From: Rhizobium sp. 9140
GTDB taxonomy: Bacteria; Pseudomonadota; Alphaproteobacteria; Rhizobiales; Rhizobiaceae
Assembly: GCF_900067135.1 (NCBI RefSeq)
Contig: NZ_FJUR01000001.1
Location: forward strand, 1,801,501 to 1,865,500
Direction: 5' to 3'
Length of the DNA: 64,000 nucleotides
Shown one piece after another: positions 29,101 to 37,981 of this stretch (the first letter of the stretch is position 1; the number at the start of each line of letters is the position of its first letter). A program made the translations under genes and the position numbers. The notes beneath the pieces are model-generated. The model had not been told where the DNA came from and searched no databases. It saw only the letters and a program-made list of their open reading frames with translations.

Positions 29101-30363
29101 ATGACGAAGCCCGTGTTACTGCTGCGGTCGGTCGCGGCCAAAGCCAGCCGTGTCAGCCTGTCGATGGCGGGAACGCTGGCGATCGCCGGGTCGAACTTTC
29201 TTCTGTCGCTCGTGCTGATCCCGCTGCTCGTGCCGGCCGACTACGGCTTCTTCATCTTCGGGCAGGTGCTCACGGCCTTCAGCTACAGCATCGTGAATGC
29301 CATGGGCGGAACGCCGCTCTCGATCACGCTGAACAGGGGCACCCCGGACTGGCAACCGGAGTATCTGGCCATCATGAAGGTGGATGCGATTCTCTCCGTG
29401 CTCGCCGGCCTGGTCGCCATCGGGTCCGGCTTCGTGTTCGACATGCCGCTGCCGGTGACGCTCTTCATGGGTTTGTTCACCTTCGCGGCAGCGCTTCGCT
29501 GGGGTTTTCGCTGTGCGGAGTTCGCGCGTCACAGGGTGAAATCGACCGGTATTTCCGACTTGATCTACGCCTCCGTCGTCGTCATCGGTTGCGTCGTCAT
29601 GTTTTTCGGACATTGGGGCGAGACGCTTCTGGTGGCCAGCATCACGGTGGCGACGGCCGCCAGCCTCTCGGCGATCTATCTCTGGCTGTCGCTGGAGAAC
29701 GTCGATGGCAGGAGCCGGCTCTCGCACTATGCCGGTGTCTGGAAAGGCCAGTCTCGCTGGGCGCTTCTCGGCGTTGTCACCACGGAAATGACCTCCAACG
29801 GCCATGCCTACCTCGTCACGCTCATGGCAGGGCCGCAGGCCTTTGCGCCGATCGCCGTTGCCGCATTATTCTGGCGCCCGCTGACGGTCGTTCTGCCCTC
29901 GCTGATGCTCATCGAACGGCCGGTCATGGCGCGGCAGCTTGCCAAGGGTGATGTCGAGGGCGCTCGCAGCACGGCCAGATCGTTCCTCCGCATCGTCCTG
30001 ACAATTCTTGCCGGCAATGTCGTCCTGGCCGTCGCCGTCACCCTCATCTTTCACGACAAGGTCGCGAGCCTGCCCTATGAGGCGAGTACGCTCTATGTCG
30101 CCTGCGGTCTCTGGTTCATCGTGGTTCTCATTCAGTCGATGCGCATTCCCGCAAGCAGCCTCATCCAGGCGGCGCGGCAGTTCAAACCTCTCGCACAGAC
30201 CAGCCTTGTTGCCGCACCCGTCACCATGACGATCGCGGCGGTCATCATCTACACGGTGAGCCCGATTGCCTCGATCGTCGGCATCATCGCGGGTGAGGTT
30301 GTGATGACGGCGCTCGTCTTTCGCCTGACGCGTCGGAAGCAATTGTTCGATCACCCCGTCTGA
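29101..30363 (+). CDS. Wzx-type lipid-linked oligosaccharide flippase
   Basis: A polytopic membrane protein of 420 residues with about 12 hydrophobic helices and short loops. The N-terminal pattern (SLSMAGTLAIAGSNFLLSLV, then PADYGFFIFGQ) is typical of polysaccharide transporters in the MATE/PST superfamily. It is predicted to flip the undecaprenyl-linked repeat unit to the periplasmic face. It follows the GH5 gene in an apparent two-gene operon. No other flippase candidate exists in the locus. Confidence 0.88.
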   Translation: MTKPVLLLRSVAAKASRVSLSMAGTLAIAGSNFLLSLVLIPLLVPADYGFFIFGQVLTAFSYSIVNAMGGTPLSITLNRGTPDWQPEYLAIMKVDAILSVLAGLVAIGSGFVFDMPLPVTLFMGLFTFAAALRWGFRCAEFARHRVKSTGISDLIYASVVVIGCVVMFFGHWGETLLVASITVATAASLSAIYLWLSLENVDGRSRLSHYAGVWKGQSRWALLGVVTTEMTSNGHAYLVTLMAGPQAFAPIAVAALFWRPLTVVLPSLMLIERPVMARQLAKGDVEGARSTARSFLRIVLTILAGNVVLAVAVTLIFHDKVASLPYEASTLYVACGLWFIVVLIQSMRIPASSLIQAARQFKPLAQTSLVAAPVTMTIAAVIIYTVSPIASIVGIIAGEVVMTALVFRLTRRKQLFDHPV

Positions 30364-30676
30364 TCGTCGCTGTCGTTCATCTAGGGTTGTATGAAATCAC
30401 AAAATGTGCTCATGGAATGTGCTTCCCACCATAAACATTGGAGTACGCCTCGGTTGCGTTCATCGCGAGGGATATTGAGATTCCATTCATAAAATATCTT
30501 TTAGTGATGCTTAACTTAGACTAGGTATCGTGGCGCATGAGAGGAAGGGGCCTTGGAATGCACTGGCTGAACGCATGCTTTTCAGGGTCTATCCGTCAAA
30601 GGGTTAATGTCGCCCAATTTGCCGCGCCCACAGTTCTCTCTCTCCATTCGTGTGCCGACGGAACGAATGTTGCGGG
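30364..30676. other. AT-rich intergenic region upstream of the WecG-like gene
   Basis: 313 bases, markedly AT-richer than the flanking genes. It contains GATGCTTAAC near 30507-30516, resembling the CtrA-like site at 22283 (13 of 17 matches over the aligned stretch). It probably carries the promoter of the downstream glycosyltransferase operon. Confidence 0.4.
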
Positions 30677-31513
30677 ATGCCGGAAAGCGTGAATACCCTT
30701 CTAGCTCCGACCAAAGAAAGCATCGTGCCGAAACAAGCAGAAAACGAAGACTCGGTGATCGTTGCCGGGGTCAGGGTCACGCGGAAAAGCCGTGCCGAAC
30801 TGACCGACCATGTCGTGCAGGCCACGCTCGATGCAACAGCCCATGCACCGCGCCTTTTGTTCGATTTCAATGGACATGCGGTCGGCCTCTGCCGATCCGA
30901 TCCACGCTATGCGGAGAGCCTGGTGAAGGCCGACGTCGTGCACGTCGACAGTGAACCGCTGGTCATGGTATCGCGCCTGCTCACGACGACGCCGGTGCGA
31001 GGGCGCAGCGCGACGACCGACCTCTTCTACGATTTTGCCGAAGGTTTCCAGGCAAACGGCATTTCCTGCTATTTTCTCGGCGCGACCGACGCTGTCATCG
31101 AGGAATGCGTCGCCCGCATGAGTTTCCTTTATCCCCAGTTGATCATCGCCGGTTATCGCAACGGCTATTTCGATGAGGCCGCCTTGCCGGATGTCGTCGC
31201 GGACATCAATGCCACGAAGGCGGACGTCCTGTGGGTCGGCCTCGGCAAGCCGAAAGAGCAACTCGTCTCGCTGATGATCCGTGACCACTTCGAAGGTCGC
31301 TGGATCATTACATGCGGTGGTTGTTTCGATTTTGCTGCGGGCCATTACCAGCGTGCACCGCTGTTCCTGCAGGAGATCGGCCTCGAATGGCTGCACCGCA
31401 TGGTGCTGCGCCCCAGGCAGCTATTCTGGCGTTACCTCACGACAAACCCGGTCGCTCTTTATATTGCATTGCGGCAGACACGGGCTGTGAACGTGCCGAA
31501 GCGCAGAGCGTAA
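30677..31513 (+). CDS. WecG/TagA/CpsF-family glycosyltransferase
   Basis: A GT26-type transferase of 278 residues. The conserved region includes VHVDSEPLVMVSRL (about 90-105), CYFLGATDAVIEE and the hallmark VGLGKPKEQ near residue 190, then WIITCGGCFDFAAG and a basic C-terminal helix (HRMVLRPRQLFWRYL) that binds the membrane. Relatives transfer ManNAc(A), Glc or other hexoses to lipid-linked acceptors in EPS, ECA or teichoic acid synthesis. An upstream in-frame start (30650) is possible. It is the first gene of a plus-strand group of transferases. Confidence 0.9.
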   Translation: MPESVNTLLAPTKESIVPKQAENEDSVIVAGVRVTRKSRAELTDHVVQATLDATAHAPRLLFDFNGHAVGLCRSDPRYAESLVKADVVHVDSEPLVMVSRLLTTTPVRGRSATTDLFYDFAEGFQANGISCYFLGATDAVIEECVARMSFLYPQLIIAGYRNGYFDEAALPDVVADINATKADVLWVGLGKPKEQLVSLMIRDHFEGRWIITCGGCFDFAAGHYQRAPLFLQEIGLEWLHRMVLRPRQLFWRYLTTNPVALYIALRQTRAVNVPKRRA

Positions 31514-31769
31514 GCCTGCTGTTACTTATTGAAATCGTTGAAAAATGAACCTCACAGGAAATTTTTTTTTGCATTGCAGCAAAACTATGCGATAGCTTTC
31601 TACTAAATGAGATTAGAATATTCGGATACAGGCATAGGAGTTGAGCCTGTCCGGTTGAGGATGGTCTCCTCTGGCCCGTCCTGAGGTCATGGCAGGTGCT
31701 TATCGCGCCGCTCCCGACGTCATGACGAGCATATCTGTCTGGGTCCGAAGTGTGACAGGGGGCAATCGC

Positions 31770-32888
31770 ATGGTCGAACAGTCGAAGACTGTCGATACGA
31801 GCCGCAAGGTGGTGAACATTCTTGGCATTCGCGGTATTCCTGCGGCCCATGGTGGATTCGAGACCTTTGCAGGTCGCCTCGCTCCCTATCTGGTCGAGCA
31901 TGGGTGGACGGTGAACGTCTACTGTCAGGAAAGCGGCAAGGCCGATTACGAGGACGATTGGAACGGCATTCACCGCATCCACATTTCCAGCGATGCCATA
32001 GGCTCGAAGGGAAGTGTGGTTTTCGACAGGAAGTGCGTCGCCGACGTTTGCGAGCGGCCGGGGATCGATCTCGTTCTCGGCTATAACACCGCCGTCTTCA
32101 ACACGCTCCAGAGGCTCAGAGGCCGCAAGGTTCTCATGAACATGGATGGCGTCGAATGGCGCCGGGACAAGTGGTCGTTTCCCGTGAAGATCTGGCTCTA
32201 TGCCAACGAGTTCATCGGAGCCAATATCAGCAATGTCGCGATCGCCGATCACCCCGAGATCGCGCGCCATCTGCGCCGCCACGGTTGCAGCAACGCGGTA
32301 ATGATCCCGTATGGCGCCGACCGGATCGAGTCCGCACCGGAAAGCCTGATCGAACGCTACGGCCTGAAGAGCGGCCAGTATCTCATCTCCATTGCCCGTG
32401 CCGAGCCGGAAAACTCGATCCTGGAGATCGTCAGCGCCTTTTCCAGCAAGAAGCGAGACATCAAGCTCATGGTGCTTGGAAACTTCTCCCCGGACAATGC
32501 ATACCATTGCAAAGTTCGGGCTGCAGCGTCGGACGACGTCGTTTTCCCTGGCGGCATCTACGAACCCGAGGTCGTCTCCGCCCTGCGTTACCATGCTCTG
32601 GCCTACCTCCATGGCCATCAGGTCGGCGGCACGAACCCCTCGCTTGTCGAAGCGCTTGGTGCCGGCAACCCGATTATCGCCCATGACAACCGCTTCAATC
32701 GGTGGGTTGCCGGCGATCAGCAATTCTATTTCGACAGCCAGAGCGCGCTTGAAGCGCTCATCGACCAGATCGGCTCCGGCCTAGACCTCAAACAGGCAGG
32801 GGCTGCGGCCGCTGCACGTCATCAGGCGGAATTCACCTGGCTGAAGGTGAACGCAGCCTACGAGGCGCTGCTTCGGACGTGCCTGTGA
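31770..32888 (+). CDS. DUF1972/GT4-like glycosyltransferase
   Basis: A 372-residue GT-B fold transferase. The N-terminal domain begins NILGIRGIPAAHGGFETFAG, the mark of DUF1972 rhamnosyltransferase-like proteins, with VLMNMDGVEWRRDKW near residue 125. The C-terminal nucleotide-sugar domain has LISIARAEPEN and GGTNPSLVEALGAGNP, where the Glu contacts the donor. ATG 31770 follows CAGGGGGC. It probably adds a sugar to the lipid-linked repeat unit at the cytoplasmic membrane face. It lies 46 bases before the next GT. Donor sugar unknown. Confidence 0.88.
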   Translation: MVEQSKTVDTSRKVVNILGIRGIPAAHGGFETFAGRLAPYLVEHGWTVNVYCQESGKADYEDDWNGIHRIHISSDAIGSKGSVVFDRKCVADVCERPGIDLVLGYNTAVFNTLQRLRGRKVLMNMDGVEWRRDKWSFPVKIWLYANEFIGANISNVAIADHPEIARHLRRHGCSNAVMIPYGADRIESAPESLIERYGLKSGQYLISIARAEPENSILEIVSAFSSKKRDIKLMVLGNFSPDNAYHCKVRAAASDDVVFPGGIYEPEVVSALRYHALAYLHGHQVGGTNPSLVEALGAGNPIIAHDNRFNRWVAGDQQFYFDSQSALEALIDQIGSGLDLKQAGAAAAARHQAEFTWLKVNAAYEALLRTCL

Positions 32889-32934
32889 CCGTGGCGGCGT
32901 CGATCATGACCGAAGACAGGCCGGGGAGCCACGC

Positions 32935-34068
32935 TTGAAAATTCTCTGCGTACATCCGAACATCGAACTTTACGGTTCGGACAGAAGCTTTCTTCAAGTC
33001 CTCGAGGCTGTGAGGGCCGCCGATCCCGATGGCTCGCTTGATGTCCGTCTCGTCGGCGAGGGGCCGATCACACCGCATGTCGAGCGCGCCTCGACCCGCA
33101 TTCTCTACGGACCCATGTGGGTCCTGCGAAAAGCAGACCTGAAGCGGATCGTGCTGACGGCCCCCATCAGTTTCCCTCTTGCCGTGCTGCGTGCCCGCAG
33201 GGTGATCCGCGAGTCGGGCTGCGATCTGCTCTATATCAGCACGCTCGTACCGTTCGACTATCTTGTCGCTGCCAGGTTCTTCAAAGGGCCAACGATCTGC
33301 CATGTCCACGAGATACCGACAGGCAAGGCGATGACCATCTTCTCGCGTGTTCTCGCCTTCAGCCGCAGCCGGGTCATCTTCAATTCCAAGGCGACAAGCG
33401 ATGCCTTCGTCGTCCCGGTCGGGACGGGGCAGTCGGTCATCTATAACGGGGTCGCCGCACCGGCAGTTCAGTCGGATATCCCAGCCTCGGGGCCGCTCAA
33501 GCTTCTTCTGATCGGCCGCTTCAACGCGTGGAAAGGCCAGCAGGTTCTGGTCAGGGCGATAGCGGCCCTGGCACCGGAGATCCGCGATCGCGTCGAGGTT
33601 CGTCTGGTCGGTGGCGTTTACGGTGGCCAGGATCACTTCGTTGACGACGTCAGGGCGTTGATTACGGCGTCCGGCCTGGAGCGCTCGGTCACCATCCACC
33701 CGTTCGTCGATGACCCGTCCGAGCATTTCCTCTGGAGCGATGTCGTAGCCGTTCCCTCGACGCTTCCCGAGCCCTTTGGCCGTGTTGCAATCGAGGGGAT
33801 GAGCTACCATCGCCCCATCATCGCCGCCGATCACGGCGGCCTTTCGGAAATCGTTGAGCATGGCGAAACCGGGTTCCTGGTGGCACCGGGAAGCGAGACG
33901 GCGCTGGCCGAGGCACTGGCCGCGCTTGTCGCCGACAGGTTGCGCTGCAAGGAGATGGGGGATCGCGGTTTCTCGCGGTTCGAGGCGCTTTTCTCCGAGG
34001 AAGCCTATGGCCGGAACATGGTGGCGGCCTTCGGTTTGGACAAACCAAGAAGCGGATCGCAGACATGA
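32935..34068 (+). CDS. GT4-family glycosyltransferase
   Basis: A 377-residue GT-B retaining-type transferase with a TTG start. The N-terminal domain begins MKILCVHPNIELYGSDRSFL. The C-terminal Glycos_transf_1 domain has LLLIGRFNAWKGQQVLV near residue 190 and the E-x7-E pattern in PEPFGRVAIEGMSYHRPII near residue 280. The gene end overlaps the next GT start by 4 bases (ATGA), so the two are coupled. A degenerate copy of its last codons is found again at about 35061-35119, upstream of the duplicated GT2 gene. Confidence 0.9.
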   Translation: MKILCVHPNIELYGSDRSFLQVLEAVRAADPDGSLDVRLVGEGPITPHVERASTRILYGPMWVLRKADLKRIVLTAPISFPLAVLRARRVIRESGCDLLYISTLVPFDYLVAARFFKGPTICHVHEIPTGKAMTIFSRVLAFSRSRVIFNSKATSDAFVVPVGTGQSVIYNGVAAPAVQSDIPASGPLKLLLIGRFNAWKGQQVLVRAIAALAPEIRDRVEVRLVGGVYGGQDHFVDDVRALITASGLERSVTIHPFVDDPSEHFLWSDVVAVPSTLPEPFGRVAIEGMSYHRPIIAADHGGLSEIVEHGETGFLVAPGSETALAEALAALVADRLRCKEMGDRGFSRFEALFSEEAYGRNMVAAFGLDKPRSGSQT

Positions 34069-34997
34069 GCATCGACAATCTCTTCATCGGAGTGATTACC
34101 TTTCGGCGCCCGAAAGGCCTTCGTCGGGCGCTGGAAGGCATCGCCGCGCTGACCTTCGAAACCACTCCGCCACCGATAACGGTGATCGTCGTCGATAACG
34201 ATCGGGATGGTCCGATGGCCGGGCTGATCGAAGAGATGCGGCCATCGTTTCCCTTTCCCATCACTTACGCCGTCCACCCGGAATCGGGCATTCCCTTCGC
34301 GCGCAATCGTGTGGTTGCGGAGACGAAGGGCGCGGATGGAGTCATTCTCTTCATCGATGATGACGAATACCCTGAGCCTGAATGGGCAGACCAGTTGCTG
34401 GCGAAATACCGCGCTACCGGTGCCGAGGCGATCCTCGGGCCTGTCATCTCGGAGTTTGAAACGACCCCACCGCAATGGGTCTCCGAAGGCGGCTTCTTCG
34501 TTCCGCGGAGATTCGCGGACGGCGGTGTCGTTCCTTTCGGAAACACGGCCAATATCCTGATCGACCTCAAGGTTTTCAAGGCTCTCGGCCTGCAGTTCGA
34601 TCCGCGGCTCCGATTTACCGGCGGGGAAGATACGCTGCTGGGCATGATGATCCACAAGAAAGGCGGGCGGATGCTCTGGGCAAGCGAAGCCAGGGTGCAC
34701 GAGCTTGTTCCGGCTTCCCGCGTGTCATCGAAGTGGCTGATCTCGCGCAAGTTCCGCGAGGGCAACACCTATGTGCTCTCCGAAAAACTCTCGGGATGTT
34801 CAATGATTCGGCAGGTGTCGTTGTTTCTGTCGGCCGTGGCACGTGTCGGCGGCGGCGTTGTCCTCTGTCTTGCGGCACTGCCGTTCGGCACGGCGAGGCG
34901 GGTCAAGGCGGTCTCGCGTACGGCCCGCGGCCTCGGCATGCTGAACGCTTTCGCCGGTCGCCGGTACGACGAATACAAGACGATCCACGGATCGTGA
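34065..34997 (+). CDS. GT2-family glycosyltransferase, tandem copy 1
   Basis: A 310-residue GT-A fold transferase. The N-terminal nucleotide-binding strand is FIGVITFRRPKGLRRALEG, the metal-binding acidic cluster is FIDDDEYPEPEW at residues 97-101, and the likely catalytic xED motif is TGGEDTLLG with Glu188-Asp189. The C-terminal 60 residues hold a hydrophobic helix (SLFLSAVARVGGGVVLCLAA) and a basic tail, suggesting membrane association. It starts within the stop of the GT4 gene (ATGA). It is about 93% identical to copy 2 and a more distant paralogue of the gene at 40251-41168. Confidence 0.92.
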   Translation: MSIDNLFIGVITFRRPKGLRRALEGIAALTFETTPPPITVIVVDNDRDGPMAGLIEEMRPSFPFPITYAVHPESGIPFARNRVVAETKGADGVILFIDDDEYPEPEWADQLLAKYRATGAEAILGPVISEFETTPPQWVSEGGFFVPRRFADGGVVPFGNTANILIDLKVFKALGLQFDPRLRFTGGEDTLLGMMIHKKGGRMLWASEARVHELVPASRVSSKWLISRKFREGNTYVLSEKLSGCSMIRQVSLFLSAVARVGGGVVLCLAALPFGTARRVKAVSRTARGLGMLNAFAGRRYDEYKTIHGS

Positions 34998-35119
34998 ATC
35001 TTTCGCTGGAAGGAAGGAGGTGCCGAGAGAATGCCGTTCGACAACGCATCTTGCCAGCGTATGGCCACAACGCGGTGGCCACTCTCCGGTTCGGACACAT
35101 CAAGAAGCGGATCGCAGAC

Positions 35120-36052
35120 ATGAGCATCGACAATCTCTTCATCGGATTGATTACATTTCGGCGCCCGAAAGGCCTTCGTCGGGCGCTGGAAGGCATCGCC
35201 GCGCTGACCTTCGAAACCACTCCGCCACCGATAACGGTGATCGTCGTCGATAACGATCGGGATGGTCCGATGGCCGGGCTGATCGAGGAGATGCGGCCAT
35301 CGTTTCCCTTTCCCATCGCTTACGCCGTCCACCCGGAATCGGGCATTCCCTTCGCGCGCAATCGTGTGGTTGCGGAGACGAAGGGCGCGGATGGAGTCAT
35401 TCTCTTCATCGATGATGACGAATACCCGGAGCCTGAATGGGCAGACCAGTTGCTGGCGAAATACCGCGCTACCGGTGCCGAGGCGATCCTTGGGCCTGTC
35501 ATCTCGGAGTTTGAAACGACCCCACCGCAATGGGTCTCCGAAGGCGGCTTCTTCGTTCCGCGGAGATTCGCGGACGGCGGTGTCGTTCCTTTCGGAAACA
35601 CGGCCAATATCCTCATCGACCTCAAGGTTTTCAACGCTCTCGGCCTGCAGTTCGATCCGCGCATGCGGTATACGGGCGGAACGGATACGCTGCTTGGCAT
35701 GATGATTTACAAGAAGGGCGGGCGGATGCTCTGGGCAAGCAACGCCCGGGTTCGCGAGATTGTCCCGGCTTCCCGCGTGTCATCGAAGTGGTTGATCTCG
35801 CGCAAGTTCCGCGAAGGCAACACCTATGTGCTCTCCGAAAAGCTGTCGGGATGCTCGACCAAGCGGCAGGTCTCCCTGTTCCTGTCGGGTCTTGCACGTG
35901 TTGGCGGAGGCGCTGCCCTGTCCGTCGCAGCGCTGCCCTTTGGCACGGCAACGAGGGTCAAGGCCATCTCGCGCGCGGCCCGCGGTCTGGGCATGCTGAA
36001 CGCTTTCGCCGGCCGCCGGTATAACGAATACAAGACGATTCACGGTTCGTAA
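35120..36052 (+). CDS. GT2-family glycosyltransferase, tandem copy 2
   Basis: 310 residues, near-identical to copy 1 over residues 1-170 and diverged after that. The acidic metal-binding cluster FIDDDEYP is intact, but the Glu of the TGGED motif is Thr here (TGGTD, Thr188; codon 35681-35683) while the Asp is kept. This may change acceptor choice or rate. Its frame stays open far upstream through copy 1, but the true start is the duplicated ATG at 35120 with the same upstream sequence as copy 1. The acyltransferase gene follows after 27 bases. Confidence 0.9.
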   Translation: MSIDNLFIGLITFRRPKGLRRALEGIAALTFETTPPPITVIVVDNDRDGPMAGLIEEMRPSFPFPIAYAVHPESGIPFARNRVVAETKGADGVILFIDDDEYPEPEWADQLLAKYRATGAEAILGPVISEFETTPPQWVSEGGFFVPRRFADGGVVPFGNTANILIDLKVFNALGLQFDPRMRYTGGTDTLLGMMIYKKGGRMLWASNARVREIVPASRVSSKWLISRKFREGNTYVLSEKLSGCSTKRQVSLFLSGLARVGGGAALSVAALPFGTATRVKAISRAARGLGMLNAFAGRRYNEYKTIHGS

Positions 36053-36079
36053 GGGCCGCGCCAACAAAGGAAACAAACA

Positions 36080-36799
36080 GTGGATGCTTTTCTGCACCGC
36101 ATCTTCGCAGCCCTCCTGCGGTTGGTCGGCAAGACCTATGCGATGTCGCCCGAGCTTCCCGCCGGCTATTTGGTGAACACACTCGTGCGACGGTTGGTCT
36201 GGCTCTTGCGGGCGCTGCTTCGGGGGCGGTACAAGGTCTTCATCGGTCCGGGCGTGAAGATGCGCGGCGGCAGCCGCATCAGGATCGGCCGGTTCTCCAC
36301 CATTGGTGCCCATTGCCAACTCGATGGCTACGGGCGCGAGGGGCTCCTCCTTGGGGAGCGGGTCAATATCGGCGACTATACGATTATCGGCATCACCAAC
36401 CACCCGAGCCAGTTGGGTAAGGGCTTGAAAATTGGCTCCGACAGCGGCGTCGGGCAGTATTCCTATTTCGGCGCGCTCGGCGGCATCGAGATCGGCAGCA
36501 ATGTAATCATGGGCCAGTATGTCTCGTTCCATGCCGCAAGCCATGTTTTCGACCGCACGGATATCCCGATCCGCATGCAGGCCTCGACCGATCTCGGCAT
36601 CCGCATCGATGACGATGTCTGGGTCGGGTCAAAGGTAACGTTTCTCGATGGCGCCCATGTTGGCGCGCACAGCGTGGTCGCTGCTGGCGCCGTGGTGCGC
36701 GGCACCTTTCCACCCTATTCGGTCATCGGCGGCGTGCCGGCAAAGCTGCTGAAGAGCCGCCTGAACGAAGCGTCGCTGAACGAGACGCCCTCGACCTGA
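36080..36799 (+). CDS. Left-handed beta-helix (hexapeptide) acyltransferase
   Basis: 239 residues with a GTG start after AAAGGA. The N-terminal 50 residues are hydrophobic/basic. From residue 55 on, hexapeptide repeats with I/V/L at every sixth position (VFIGPGVKM, IRIGRFSTIGAH, VNIGDYTIIG) build the LbetaH prism, with a likely catalytic His in HAASHVF and the WcaF/NodL-type ending SVVAAGAVVRGTFPPYSVIGGVPAK. It probably acetylates a sugar of the EPS repeat unit from acetyl-CoA in the cytoplasm. It is the last gene of the plus-strand GT group and convergent with the GH10 gene. Confidence 0.9.
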   Translation: MDAFLHRIFAALLRLVGKTYAMSPELPAGYLVNTLVRRLVWLLRALLRGRYKVFIGPGVKMRGGSRIRIGRFSTIGAHCQLDGYGREGLLLGERVNIGDYTIIGITNHPSQLGKGLKIGSDSGVGQYSYFGALGGIEIGSNVIMGQYVSFHAASHVFDRTDIPIRMQASTDLGIRIDDDVWVGSKVTFLDGAHVGAHSVVAAGAVVRGTFPPYSVIGGVPAKLLKSRLNEASLNETPST

Positions 36800-36826
36800 C
36801 GTCGATCGCGCCGCGTCTCGTCTCCA

Positions 36827-37981
36827 TCAGGACTCTCGAAGCGCACCGGCGATCGCGTCCCAGAGCGGTTTCTTCGCAAGGTTCTCATCGAGCGGCAGCG
36901 GGCGGAGTTTCTGCCCCTTGGGCGGCTGTTGCTCGGGATCTTCCGGAATCCAGAAATACCGGTCGCTGAGACCCCAGCTGAGAAAGCCGGCCAGTGCCTT
37001 GGAGTCGAGCGCGACATCGAGAAACCGACGCCCGAGCGCCGCCACTTCGGCATCACGTATGGCGGGATCGGCTGGCCCCTTCCGGTCGGTAATGTCGAAT
37101 TCGGTGATCGTGATCTTCAGACCCATCCCGGCGATCTCGGCGAGAAAGCCGGCAAATACATCTTCATCGAACGCCTTGTCGAAGGCGATGAGATGTCCCT
37201 GGATGCCGACCATGTCGATGGGAACGTTGCGGGCCAGGAGACCTTCGAGCAGAAGCAGCATGGCCCTGCGGCGAGCGCCGTACCAGCTTCCCGACATCTC
37301 GACACCATAGTCGTTGTAGGCAAGAACGGCATCGGGCGCGACGGCGCGGGCATGGTGGAAGGCGTCGTCGATATAGCTGTCGCCGAAGGCCTTGAACCAG
37401 GGCGAGCCGATTCTGCGGCCGAGAAAATCGCCCTCCTCGGGCGCGACGGCCTCATTCACCACGTCCCAGACGGGAACGCGGTTTCCATACCGTCGCATTG
37501 CCGTCTCGATATAGTCGAACATATGCGTCTTCAGGGAGGGCGCTTCCGTGAGAGCCGCCTCGAGCCATGCGGGGTTGGCGAGATGCCAGACCAGCGTATG
37601 CCCGCGCATCAGCATGTCGTGGTCCTGCGTAAAGCGCGACAGTCGATCGGCACCGCTGAAGTCGAAGCGACCGGGCGAGGGTTCGGTGATAACGCGTTTC
37701 AGCTCGTATTCCGGAACGATGGCGCTGCAATCCGCGATGACCGCCGCTGTGAAGGCAGGATCCTCGGTGATCTGCCCGCTCTTCATGGCGGAGCCGTAGA
37801 AGAGCCCGCGGCGAGCGGCAAGGTTGCGCAGGCTGTCATGGCTTTCGGTCGCAGAGGAGGGCGCGATACTGTTCGCCAGTGCGGCGCTCACAGGCGAAAC
37901 GCCCGCGAACCTCCCTGCAGCGCCCGCCCCGATGCTGAGGCTCGCGCCTGCGAGAAACTGCCGTCTGAGAAATCCGGTCAC
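36827..37981 (-). CDS. Tat-exported GH10 endo-beta-1,4-xylanase-like enzyme
   Basis: A GH10 glycosidase of 384 residues. The GTG at 37981 overlaps the TGA of the upstream GT gene (GTGA) and gives an immediate twin-arginine signal (LRRQFLAGASL), so export folded by Tat is predicted. Catalytic residues are in place: acid/base Glu177 in WDVVNEA and nucleophile Glu294 in TITEFDIT, with HTLVWH and GIQGHL also typical. A much longer in-frame extension overlaps the GT gene and is rejected. The coupling to a GT gene suggests action on the EPS itself rather than on plant xylan, but that is inference. Confidence 0.93.
   Translation of the reverse strand: MTGFLRRQFLAGASLSIGAGAAGRFAGVSPVSAALANSIAPSSATESHDSLRNLAARRGLFYGSAMKSGQITEDPAFTAAVIADCSAIVPEYELKRVITEPSPGRFDFSGADRLSRFTQDHDMLMRGHTLVWHLANPAWLEAALTEAPSLKTHMFDYIETAMRRYGNRVPVWDVVNEAVAPEEGDFLGRRIGSPWFKAFGDSYIDDAFHHARAVAPDAVLAYNDYGVEMSGSWYGARRRAMLLLLEGLLARNVPIDMVGIQGHLIAFDKAFDEDVFAGFLAEIAGMGLKITITEFDITDRKGPADPAIRDAEVAALGRRFLDVALDSKALAGFLSWGLSDRYFWIPEDPEQQPPKGQKLRPLPLDENLAKKPLWDAIAGALRES

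Larger units (their letters stand above)
34001..36052 (+). repeat. Tandem duplication, about 1.05 kb unit
   Basis: Two direct copies: one begins in the last codons of the GT4 gene and runs through the first GT2 gene (about 34001-34997), the other spans about 35055-36052. The first 560 coding bases differ by only a handful of substitutions; the last third is clearly more diverged. The stretch 35055-35119 still resembles the GT4 3' end but is no longer coding. Confidence 0.92.

Noticed and set aside
34475..36052. A 525-residue fused glycosyltransferase
   Set aside because: The frame of copy 2 is merely open through copy 1 in another frame. The first 215 codons do not resemble a protein, and the duplicated ATG at 35120 is the true start.
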